Shown here one piece after another: positions 17,596-24,846 of a stretch of 64,000 nucleotides of DNA (position 1 is the stretch's first letter; each line of letters opens with the position of its first letter). The stretch is from assembly GCF_024198215.1 (NCBI RefSeq), contig NZ_JAKCFA010000013.1, forward strand, positions 186,001 to 250,000, written 5' to 3'. The stretch is from Myxococcus qinghaiensis (GTDB lineage Bacteria > Myxococcota > Myxococcia > Myxococcales > Myxococcaceae). Position numbers and translations under genes: made by a program. The notes below the pieces were generated by a model that saw only the letters and a program-made list of their open reading frames with translations, had not been told where the DNA came from and made no database searches.

Positions 17596-19436
17596 CGACC
17601 GCCACCCGGCACCCCGTCGAGCTTCGCTACGCCACCGCGAGCGACGTGGAGTCCACGTCCGACGCGTCCCGCGTGCTGCTGGCCCTGGAGGGCTCGCGCG
17701 GCACCGTGGGCGTGCGCGGAAAGCTGAAGGACGCAGCCCTCTTCCGCGACGCGCTCACCGCCGCCTTCGGCATCCTCTCCAGCGACTTGCGCTACCGGGG
17801 CAAGGACCGCACCGCGTACCTCGCCTACCTCATGTCGAAGGGGAAGCGGGCGAGCGCGCAAATCTGGGAGGCGCAGAAGGCGTTCCTCGACAACGCGCTC
17901 GACGGTGAGGAGAAGCAGGACGAGGTGCTGGACCCCGTCCTCACCGTGGACCCGGACAGCGTGTCGCTGGAGGTCTTCTCCCGCGACGAGAGCGCCTACG
18001 CGCGCCTGTCCTTCGACAACAGCCTCTTCGAGGGCCGCGAGGCCGCGCACGGCTCCACCTTCCTGGACGTCCCGGCCAACCTCGCCACGCGGATGGACCG
18101 GCTGCGCACCTACCTGCCCGTGTCGCTGGAGGCCCACGTCGCCCTGCCCGCGAAGACGGCCCGCGAGCCTCGCAACGTGGACGTGCCGCACGCCTGGCTG
18201 CGCGGCTTCCTCCAGGTGCAGTCCGCCGCCACGCTGCCGGCCAGCTCCTGCGTGCTGGCGCCCATCGACCTCTACAACCTCCTCTTCGCGCTGCGCACCC
18301 GCAAGGCGAAGAAGGCCCCGCGCGCGCTGCGCTTCGAGTTGGTCCCCGGCGCCGCGCCTCGCCTCGTGTTGGAGCCGTGGGAGCTGGTGCTGGAGTGCCA
18401 TGGCGGCACGTACAACGGCACCGCGCCCGCCGTGGTGAGGACGTTCGGCCGTCAGCGTCTGGTGGCGCTCGCCCGGCTGTTGCCCCACGCGAAGTCGGTG
18501 CGGCTCCAGTTGATGGGCCCCGGCCTGCCGGTGTTCTGGGTCATCGACATGGGCGCGGCCACGCTGACGCTGGGCCTCACGGGCTGGACGGAGAGCGGCT
18601 GGTCCTCCGCGGCGGCCTTCGATGTCCTCATGCCCCGCGCGGTGCCGGACGGACTCGCGGAGAAGCTGCGCGACAAGCTGCGCGCGGACGGCCCCCAGCC
18701 CTTCGACACGCTCGTCGCGGCGGCGGGCAGCGCGTCGAAGGAGCACGTGCGCGCCGCGCTCCAACTGGAGTGTCTGCGAGGCCGCATCCTCTTCGACGTC
18801 GCCAAGGGCCAGTACCGTCCTCGCGAGTTGATGGCGAAGCCGGTGGACGAGTCCGTCATCCGCTTCGGCAGCGAGCGCGAGGCGCGGGCCCACCGCCTGC
18901 TCGGTGACGGCGGCCCGGGCGCGGGCGAGGTGAAGCTGACGAAGGTGCATGACATCGTCGGCGAAGGCACCCGCATCCACGGCGAAGTGGTGGACCGCGA
19001 GGCGGTGCGCAGCTTCTTCCCGAGCTTCACGTTGGACCTCGAAGGCCGCGTGAAGGACGCGTCCTGCGGGTGTCCTCACTTCCGCCGCTCCGGCATGCGC
19101 GAGGGGCCCTGCGAGCATCAGCTCGCGCTGCGCCTGGCCTACGCTCGCCGCCGCGCCGAGGAAGAGGCACTGCGCAAGACGCCCGAGGGTCGCAAGCTCA
19201 TCCGCGCGGAGACGCGCTCGTATGTGCGGCGCGACGCGGAGAGCGGACAGGAGCTGGTGTATCGCGTGTCATTGGACGGCCAGGTCGTCGCCGTGGAGTG
19301 GGGCCCTCGCACTGGCGAGGCGCGTCATCAGCGGCTCTGGTTCGACACGGACACGGAAGCGCGGACCGCGTATTTCACGCGCCTGGAGAAGCTTTCGGCT
19401 GAAGGCTTCATCGACGCGGCATCGGCGTTGGTGTAA
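17592..19436 (+). CDS. Winged-helix / SWIM zinc-finger protein
   Basis: A 614-aa protein. The GTG at 17592 is chosen because it overlaps the previous stop (GTGA) and is preceded by GGAAGGAAGGAACC at correct spacing. A longer frame from 17523 would sit inside the upstream gene. Residues about 356-416 look like a winged helix (DTLVAAAGSASKEHVRAALQ, then GRILFDVAKGQYRPREL). The SWIM zinc finger follows: C492-x-C494 (CGCPHFRRSG) and C507-x-H509 (GPCEHQLAL), the CxC-xn-CxH arrangement that binds DNA or proteins. The first 350 residues are unrecognised. As the last gene before the retron it is the strongest candidate for the effector or DNA/RNA-binding partner. WH-SWIM proteins linked to Mx162-type retrons fit what I recall of retron classification; the mechanism is unknown. 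Confidence 0.8.
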   Translation: MTTATRHPVELRYATASDVESTSDASRVLLALEGSRGTVGVRGKLKDAALFRDALTAAFGILSSDLRYRGKDRTAYLAYLMSKGKRASAQIWEAQKAFLDNALDGEEKQDEVLDPVLTVDPDSVSLEVFSRDESAYARLSFDNSLFEGREAAHGSTFLDVPANLATRMDRLRTYLPVSLEAHVALPAKTAREPRNVDVPHAWLRGFLQVQSAATLPASSCVLAPIDLYNLLFALRTRKAKKAPRALRFELVPGAAPRLVLEPWELVLECHGGTYNGTAPAVVRTFGRQRLVALARLLPHAKSVRLQLMGPGLPVFWVIDMGAATLTLGLTGWTESGWSSAAAFDVLMPRAVPDGLAEKLRDKLRADGPQPFDTLVAAAGSASKEHVRAALQLECLRGRILFDVAKGQYRPRELMAKPVDESVIRFGSEREARAHRLLGDGGPGAGEVKLTKVHDIVGEGTRIHGEVVDREAVRSFFPSFTLDLEGRVKDASCGCPHFRRSGMREGPCEHQLALRLAYARRRAEEEALRKTPEGRKLIRAETRSYVRRDAESGQELVYRVSLDGQVVAVEWGPRTGEARHQRLWFDTDTEARTAYFTRLEKLSAEGFIDAASALV

Positions 19437-19451
19437 ACCCCCACTCACGGC

Positions 19452-19474
19452 TCGGCCGCTCACGCAGCGGCCGA
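19452..19474 (+). terminator. Perfect 9-bp hairpin after the SWIM gene
   Basis: TCGGCCGCT and AGCGGCCGA flank a 5-nt loop, 16 bp after the SWIM stop codon. There is no T-tract, so it may be a weak or factor-assisted terminator or an RNA-processing site that separates the protein operon from the retron RNA. Confidence 0.4.
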
Positions 19475-19516
19475 AAGGGCAGGTGCGACGGAAGACACGA
19501 TGAGACGCGCTTCACG

Positions 19517-19541
19517 CGCGAGCAGCCGAGAGAGGTCTGGA
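19517..19541 (+). repeat. Retron inverted repeat a1
   Basis: The 25-nt left arm begins CGCGAGCAG, the 9-bp core that is perfectly complementary to the end of a2. Pairing with a2 places the branch guanosine beside the 3' end of the msd template. Confidence 0.85.
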
Positions 19542-19608
19542 ATTCATCAGCCTGAGCGCCTCGAGCGCGGGAGCGGCGTTGCGCCGCTCCGGTTGGAATG
19601 CAGGACAC

Positions 19609-19770
19609 TCTCCGCAAGGTAGCCTGTTCTTGGCTCTCTCCCTCCTAGTCACTACGGCCGGGGTGGGCAGCGGAACCAACGACGCGACCGCCGTTTGCCC
19701 ACCCCGGCCGTAGTGACTAGGAGGGGAGAGCCGGTGAGGCTACCGTGCACCAGGTAAGATGGTGGTGCTT
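19609..19770 (-). other. msd: msd, template of the msDNA
   Basis: The DNA strand made by the reverse transcriptase is complementary to this segment, 5' end near 19770. The 3' limit near 19609 is an estimate based on the 162-nt length of msDNA-Mx162. The single strand would fold into a hairpin of about 38 bp with one bulged base (an extra T at 19638-19639), a 25-nt apical region and an internal loop before a 7-bp outer stem. Confidence 0.7.
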
Positions 19771-19795
19771 TCCTGGCCTCCCTCGACTGCTCGCG
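19771..19795 (+). repeat. Retron inverted repeat a2
   Basis: The right arm ends CTGCTCGCG, complementary to the start of a1. It lies 50 bp before the reverse transcriptase ATG, which rules out the in-frame ATG at 19759 as the translation start. Confidence 0.85.
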
Positions 19796-19845
19796 ATGAC
19801 TGCCCGTCTTGTCCGACGCCGACGCGCCCCCTCGAGGTTCTTGAA

Positions 19846-21303
19846 ATGACCGCCAGGCTGGAGTCGTTCGTCCCCGCAGCAGCGCCGCAGGTTGTCGCCA
19901 CGCCCGCGCCCCAGGCGTCCACGGCCAACGCGGTCGCCCAGCGCGAGGCCCGCCACGCCGCGCACGAAGCCCTGCTCATCCGCTGGAAGGCCATCACCGA
20001 AGCGGGCGGCGCCGACGCGTGGGCCCAGGGCCAGCTCGTCTCGCGCGGCCTCGCCGTGGCGGACCTGGACTTCTCCGAGGCGTCCGAGAAGGAGAAGACG
20101 GCCTGGAAGGAGAAGAAGAAGGCCGAGGCCGCCGAGTTCCGCGCCCTGGGCCGACATGCCCATGAGGCCTGGAAGGCCACGCACATCAGCCACCTGGGCG
20201 CTGGCGTGCACTGGAAGGAAGACGCCGGCTCCGACAAGTTCGACGTGGCCCACCGCGAGGAGCGGGCGAAGGCCAACGGCCTGCCGGAGCTGGGCACCGT
20301 GGACGCGCTCGCCAAGGCGCTCGGACTCAGCGTCTCCAAGCTGCGCTGGTTCGCGTTCCACCGCGAGGTGGACACCGGCTCGCACTACATCAGCTGGGGC
20401 ATCCCCAAGCGCGACGGTGGCACGCGCACGATTACGTCCCCCAAGCCGGAGCTGAAGCAGGCCCAGCGCTGGGTGCTGTCCAACGTGGTGGAGCGGCTGC
20501 CCGTGCACGGCGCGGCGCACGGCTTCGTCTCGGGACGCTCCATCCTCACCAACGCACTGGCCCACCACAGCGCGGACGTCGTGGTGAAGGTGGACTTGAA
20601 GGACTTCTTCCCCACCGTGACGTGGCGGCGGGTGAAGGGCCTGTTGCGCAAGGGCGGACTCCAAGAAAACACCGCCACGCTGCTGTCGCTGATGGCCACC
20701 GAGGCGCCTCGCGAGACGGTGCAGTTCCGAGGCAAGACGCTCTACGTCGCCAAGGGTCCGCGCGCGCTGCCGCAGGGCGCTCCCACGTCTCCAGGCATCA
20801 CCAACGCGCTGTGCCTCAAGCTGGACAAGCGCCTGTCCGCGCTGTCGAAGCGCCTGGGCTTCATCTACACGCGCTACGCGGACGACCTCACCTTCTCCTG
20901 GACGAAGACGAAGCAGCCCAAGGCGAAGCGGGCGCAGGGCCCCGCGGTGTCGGTGCTGCTCACGCGCGTGAAGGAAGTGGTGGAGGCCGAGGGCTTCACC
21001 GTGCACCCGGACAAGACGCGGGTGAGCCGCAAGGGCACGCGGCAGCAAGTGACAGGGCTGGTGGTGAACAAGGCCCGCGACGGCGTGGCCACCGCGCGAG
21101 TCCCCCGCGACACGGTGCGCCGTCTGCGCGCCGCCATCCACAACCGCCAGAAGGGCAAGCCCGGCCGCGAGGGCGAGTCCCTGGAGCAGCTCAAGGGCAT
21201 GGCCGCCTTCGTCTACATGACGGACGCGGACAAGGGCCGCGCCTTCCTCAAGGACCTGGAGCAGCTCGAGGCCCGCGAGAAGGAAGCTCCGAAGGTCGCC
21301 TGA
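19846..21303 (+). CDS. ret: Retron reverse transcriptase (Mx162 type)
   Basis: A 485-aa reverse transcriptase, the same length I recall for the Mx162 enzyme, if translation begins at ATG 19846. The frame extends upstream to 19759 but that part overlaps a2. Motifs seen: retron domain X NALAHH (residues 236-241), VDLKDFFPTV (RT2), LPQGAPTSPG (RT4), catalytic YADD (344-347), and VTGLVVN (402-408), the retron-specific Y/VTG region that recognises msr RNA. The first about 150 residues are an Ala/Lys-rich helical extension typical of myxobacterial retron enzymes. It would prime from the 2'-OH of the branch G and make branched msDNA. It ends 10 bp before the convergent hydrolase gene. Confidence 0.95.
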   Translation: MTARLESFVPAAAPQVVATPAPQASTANAVAQREARHAAHEALLIRWKAITEAGGADAWAQGQLVSRGLAVADLDFSEASEKEKTAWKEKKKAEAAEFRALGRHAHEAWKATHISHLGAGVHWKEDAGSDKFDVAHREERAKANGLPELGTVDALAKALGLSVSKLRWFAFHREVDTGSHYISWGIPKRDGGTRTITSPKPELKQAQRWVLSNVVERLPVHGAAHGFVSGRSILTNALAHHSADVVVKVDLKDFFPTVTWRRVKGLLRKGGLQENTATLLSLMATEAPRETVQFRGKTLYVAKGPRALPQGAPTSPGITNALCLKLDKRLSALSKRLGFIYTRYADDLTFSWTKTKQPKAKRAQGPAVSVLLTRVKEVVEAEGFTVHPDKTRVSRKGTRQQVTGLVVNKARDGVATARVPRDTVRRLRAAIHNRQKGKPGREGESLEQLKGMAAFVYMTDADKGRAFLKDLEQLEAREKEAPKVA

Positions 21304-21313
21304 CGCGGAGTCG

Positions 21314-22219
21314 TCAGGGCACCGCAGGGGCCGCGCTTCCGGAAGCACCCTCCCCGCCCGCCAGCAGCGCCGAGTCGAAGAAGGCGCGCAGCCGGCGGGG
21401 ATACTCCTGGGGCTCCACGTCACTGAAGCCGCCGTGCCCCGCGCCCTTTATCCGCCAGGTCTGCGCGTACTCGCGCACGTGGGCGAAGAGCTCGTCCGCG
21501 AGCGGCTGACCGGACTCCTCCGTGCCCATGACGATGAGCAGCGGCCGGGGACGGATGTGGTCCACCGCGTCGATGGTGCGCACCTCGTCGAGCGCGATTC
21601 CCCGACGCCAGAAGGGCACCAGCGCGCCGGACTGGGACACGAAGCCGAAGCGGCGGAAGTCATACGCCGCCGCCAGCCACAGCGTGTTGAACGGCGACAA
21701 CAGCGCCACCGCGCGCACGCCCGAGTCCTTCGCGGCGACCTCCGCCACGGCGGCGGAGCCAATCGAGAACCCGAGCGCCGCCACCTTCTCCGCGTCCACG
21801 TCAGGGCGGGCTCGCACGAAGGCCAGCGCGGCGCGCACGTCCAGCCGCTCCTTGTCACCCCACGTGGACGTCTCGCCCTGGCTCTCACCGTGAGCGCGCA
21901 AATCGAAGAGGAGCACGCCGTAGCCCGCGTCGCGGAGGATGCGCGCCTCCGGCAGCAGGTCCGCGCGTGTCTGGGATAACCCATGCGCCATCACCACGGC
22001 GGCGCGGTTGCGCGAGGGTGAATACCAGCCACGCAATTCCAACCCATCCTCGGTGAACAGGCGCACGTCTTGCGCTTGCGCGAAGTCCGCGGGCCGCGCG
22101 GGGGGCGTGCGGGGATAGTGGAAGTACGCCTCCGAGTGACGCAGGGCCCGTCCGAAGAGGGCCAGGGCGACGAGCACCCCCAACACCAGCACGCCCGCGA
22201 CGACTCGCCACCACTTCAT
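21314..22219 (-). CDS. Membrane-anchored alpha/beta hydrolase
   Basis: A 301-aa protein from ATG 22219, preceded by GGGGAAGGTG. Residues 6-24 form a hydrophobic anchor (VVAGVLVLGVLVALALF). The alpha/beta hydrolase core has VVMAHGLSQTR (oxyanion strand), the nucleophile elbow GFSIGS (about residue 150) and a terminal His in GAGHGGFSD; the acidic member is probably in the IVMGTEESG strand region. This resembles the BAAT/acyl-CoA thioester or YqkD-like group of membrane-tethered serine hydrolases. Substrate unknown. A longer frame to 22261 lacks a ribosome binding site. It is convergent with the retron enzyme. Confidence 0.8.
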   Translation of the reverse strand: MKWWRVVAGVLVLGVLVALALFGRALRHSEAYFHYPRTPPARPADFAQAQDVRLFTEDGLELRGWYSPSRNRAAVVMAHGLSQTRADLLPEARILRDAGYGVLLFDLRAHGESQGETSTWGDKERLDVRAALAFVRARPDVDAEKVAALGFSIGSAAVAEVAAKDSGVRAVALLSPFNTLWLAAAYDFRRFGFVSQSGALVPFWRRGIALDEVRTIDAVDHIRPRPLLIVMGTEESGQPLADELFAHVREYAQTWRIKGAGHGGFSDVEPQEYPRRLRAFFDSALLAGGEGASGSAAPAVP

Positions 22220-22384
22220 GAAACACCTTCCCCGGGTCCTGCCCGGCTGCTCGTCCAGCACACGCGAGTCACCCGCGACACAGGGGGGCGTCCATGGTCA
22301 ACCTCGCGCGGCCCAGCTTACACTGAGGTGATTCAACTCGCGGTGACGCGTACCGCGCACCCCCTTTGCACTCGCAGGGATGTC

Positions 22385-23911
22385 GTGAGCACGTCCAAGA
22401 AGACTTTCGATGCGGTGGTGGTGGGCTCCGGAGCGTGTGGCGGCTGGGCGGCCAAGCAGCTCACGGAGGCGGGGCTGAACGTGCTGGTGTTGGAGGCCGG
22501 GCGGAGCAACCGCGCGGACCGCATGCTCTGGGTGTGGCACCGCCTGCGTCAGAAGCTGCTCGGCTACCAGGCGGAGACGGACAGCGCGCGCAAGCAGCGC
22601 CAGTCGGTGCAGTCCACCACCTTCGCGTGGCCCTTCCATCCGCACGCCTTCGTGGATGACGTCGACAATCCCTACACGACGCCGCCCGACGCGCCCTTCG
22701 CGTGGATTCGCGCCCGGCAGGTCGGTGGGCGCACGTCGGTGAAGGCGCACGGCCGCCAGTTCTATCGGCTGTCTGACTTCAACTTCAAGGCAGGCGGGCA
22801 GGATGGCCAGGGCCCGGACTGGCCGCTGACGCTGGCGGAGCTGGCGCCGCACTACGAGACGGTGGAGCGGTGGATGGGCCTCTCCGGCAACGCGGACGGG
22901 CTGGACACGCTGCCCGACTCCATCTTCGCCTCCTCCATCGCGATGAACCCCGCGGAGCAGCACCTCAAGGCGCACGTGGAGCGCCGCTGGCCCGAGCGCC
23001 GCGTCGTCGTCCGTCGCACCGCGGGCGCCCCCATCACCATTCCCGCCGCGCTGAAGACGGGCCGGCTCACCCTGCGCACCCACGCGGTGGTGAACCAGGT
23101 GCTGCACGACGCGAAGACGGGCAAGGCCACGGGCGTCACCTACGTCGACACCGACACGGGCAAGACGCACGAGGCGCACGGGCGCGTGGTGATTCTGGCC
23201 GCGGGCACCATCGAGACGACGCGCCTGCTGTTGAACTCGAAGAGCGCGGCGTTCCCGGACGGGCTGGGCAACTCCTCGGGGCAGCTGGGCCGCAACCTGA
23301 TGGACCACACGTACCTGCTCGGCATCGAGGCGAAGATGAACCTGCCGCCCGAGCAGCAGCGCGCCGAGCAGAGCTGGGCGTACATCCCCCAGTTCCGCAA
23401 CGTCACGTCTCGAGAAGAAGGCTTCGCCCGGGGCTACGGCGTGCAGGTCTTCACCTTCGCGGACAGCTGCCACTTCGTCCCCTTCGGGGAGATGGTGCCG
23501 CGCGCGGGCAACCGCGTGACGTTGAGCGCCACGGTGAAGGACCGCTGGGGGATTCCGGCGGCGCACATCGACTGCCGCCACTCAGAGAACGAGCTGCGGA
23601 TGTGCAAGGACGCCGTGGCGTCGTGCCAGGAGATGATGAAGGAAGCGGGCTTCACGGTGGAGAAGGTGAACGACACCCTGTCCACGCCGGGTATGGCCAT
23701 CCACGAGGTGGGCACCGCGCGCATGGGCACTGACGCGAAGACGTCCGTGCTCAACCCGTGGAACCAGAGCTGGGACGTCCCCAACCTCCTCGTCATGGAC
23801 GGCGCCTGCTTCCCTTCTCAGGGCCCCCAGAACCCCACGCTGACGATGATGGCCCTCGCCGTGCGAGCCAGCGCGCACCTGGTCGACGAGCTGAAGGCCG
23901 GCAGACTCTAG
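22385..23911 (+). CDS. GMC-family FAD-dependent oxidoreductase
   Basis: A 508-aa flavoprotein. The frame is open from 22070, but GTG 22385 directly precedes the Rossmann strand FDAVVVGSGACGGWAAKQL (residues 8-26, GxGxxG FAD site) and follows an AGGGA; it is taken as the start. The GMC C-terminal domain is clear: HEVGTARMG and, near the end, PQNPTLTMMALA. The active-site His is in HEVGTARMG or the adjacent segment. Family members oxidise alcohols, sugars or sterols; the glucose/fructose dehydrogenase subgroup is the nearest by sequence feel. No cytochrome subunit gene is adjacent. A TACACT element at 22319-22324 could be its -10 box but has no convincing -35. Confidence 0.88.
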   Translation: MSTSKKTFDAVVVGSGACGGWAAKQLTEAGLNVLVLEAGRSNRADRMLWVWHRLRQKLLGYQAETDSARKQRQSVQSTTFAWPFHPHAFVDDVDNPYTTPPDAPFAWIRARQVGGRTSVKAHGRQFYRLSDFNFKAGGQDGQGPDWPLTLAELAPHYETVERWMGLSGNADGLDTLPDSIFASSIAMNPAEQHLKAHVERRWPERRVVVRRTAGAPITIPAALKTGRLTLRTHAVVNQVLHDAKTGKATGVTYVDTDTGKTHEAHGRVVILAAGTIETTRLLLNSKSAAFPDGLGNSSGQLGRNLMDHTYLLGIEAKMNLPPEQQRAEQSWAYIPQFRNVTSREEGFARGYGVQVFTFADSCHFVPFGEMVPRAGNRVTLSATVKDRWGIPAAHIDCRHSENELRMCKDAVASCQEMMKEAGFTVEKVNDTLSTPGMAIHEVGTARMGTDAKTSVLNPWNQSWDVPNLLVMDGACFPSQGPQNPTLTMMALAVRASAHLVDELKAGRL

Positions 23912-23970
23912 GCCTGACACGAGGGACGCGACCACCTCGCTGCACGTGGCCGCGTCCTCGAAGCCAGGCC

Positions 23971-24114
23971 TCATGCGTCGGGCTTTGGGGGCTTCTCGTG
24001 CTCCTTGGGCTTCTCGCGCAGGCTGGTTCTGGAGCTCCACATCGCGGGCGTCATCACCACGATGAGCAGCGTCAACACCACAGTGCCAATCATCAACTCC
24101 CAAATCATGTCCAT
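23971..24114 (-). CDS. Small single-span membrane protein
   Basis: A 47-aa protein from ATG 24114 with one transmembrane helix (MIGTVVLTLLIVVMTPAMW) followed by a charged, Lys/Pro-rich tail ending KPPKPDA. A weak purine-rich GAGCGAG lies upstream. The coding potential is judged from the clean helix-plus-tail layout and lack of any opposing gene. It is convergent with the GMC gene. Function unknown; a short-read gene caller could easily miss it. Confidence 0.5.
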   Translation of the reverse strand: MDMIWELMIGTVVLTLLIVVMTPAMWSSRTSLREKPKEHEKPPKPDA

Positions 24115-24331
24115 GGTCTCGCTCTTCTGAAGTCGGGCTGACGGCGAGCCGGAGCGACAGACCTCGCGCACACGGCTCCTCGGTTGCGTTCAGGAGGCGA
24201 GGCCGCGCGCGCCCCAAGTCACGGGGACACAGGCACCTCGCCCAGGGCACGGGGCGACAGTCATGGGGCCTTCGACACGACACCCGTCGAGTCGAGGATG
24301 CACCACGAGCCAGCCTCGTACGCCGGAGCGC

Positions 24332-24742
24332 TCAGAGGAGCAGCGTGCGGATGCGGAGGAAGACAGGAGGCCCCTGCGACGGGGGCACGTTCCAGAGGGA
24401 CAGGGAGCGACGAGGACCCCGCTCGGGCGCCTTGAGCGGCAGCCAGGCGACCGGCGGTACAGCCACAGGCGGCGCGACGAAGACACTGGCGCTGGAGACA
24501 CTGCCTTCGAGGGGAGCAGGCAGGTCCCAGTGCGGCTCCTCGCAGCAGTCCCACTGGAGCGTCGGCTGGCCGTGGGAGTCCGCGTGGGAGGAGTCCGCTT
24601 TCGAGTGCTCATGACAGCGGCACTTGGAAGCGCGCGTCTGGACCTGCTTCTCGCAGTAGTGCCCCAGCCCCGCCACACCACTGGCGGCGACCTGCCAGCC
24701 GAGGAGCAGCACGAGCGTGAGGAGCCGAGACAGTCCGGACAC
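24332..24742 (-). CDS. Small secreted Cys/His-rich protein
   Basis: Taking GTG 24742, preceded by GAGG, gives a 136-aa protein with a signal peptide (SRLLTLVLLLGWQVAASG). The mature part begins GLGHYCEKQVQ and carries a dense Cys/His cluster (CRCHEHSKADSSHADSHG, then WDCCEEPHW) that looks able to bind metal. The tail is Pro-rich and ends PPVFLRIRTLLL, a pattern shared with proteobacterial copper- or DUF2946-associated small proteins. The frame is open to 24823 but that would bury the signal peptide. Metal binding is an inference. Confidence 0.6.
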   Translation of the reverse strand: MSGLSRLLTLVLLLGWQVAASGVAGLGHYCEKQVQTRASKCRCHEHSKADSSHADSHGQPTLQWDCCEEPHWDLPAPLEGSVSSASVFVAPPVAVPPVAWLPLKAPERGPRRSLSLWNVPPSQGPPVFLRIRTLLL

Positions 24743-24846
24743 GATGCCTCGGGTATACGCCCCGTCCGCCCCTGCCGCAACGCGGGCCGCCGGCACGGAC
24801 GGCGCGGCGCTGACAGGGCCCATTCGAGAAGCTCGCGGCCTCAGTA

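Larger units (their letters stand above)
19517..19795 (+). ncRNA. msr-msd: Retron msr-msd primary RNA (Mx162 type)
   Basis: This is the template and primer RNA for msDNA synthesis. It is bounded by the inverted repeats a1 (19517-19541) and a2 (19771-19795), which pair at 21 of 25 positions plus one G-U wobble. Next to a1 an AGC at 19549-19551 supplies the probable branching guanosine (19550). The msr part has a hairpin GAGCGGCG-TTG-CGCCGCTC (19571-19589). The msd part holds a long, almost perfect stem, 19632-19669 with 19695-19732, and an outer stem GGTAGCC (19618-19624) with GGCTACC (19738-19744). If reverse transcription begins just inside a2 and copies 162 nt, it ends near 19609, just past an RNA of about 77 nt that places the branch G at position 20; this matches what is known for msDNA-Mx162. 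The exact RNA ends are inferred. Confidence 0.88.

Noticed and set aside
19759-19845. Upstream ATG at 19759 as start of the reverse transcriptase
   Set aside because: It would place coding sequence over the a2 arm; ATG 19846 gives the family length of 485 residues.
19846-21303. Reverse transcriptase of a group II intron or DGR
   Set aside because: No maturase domain, intron ends or template/variable repeat pair. The NALAHH and VTG motifs and the a1/a2 flanks are retron-specific.
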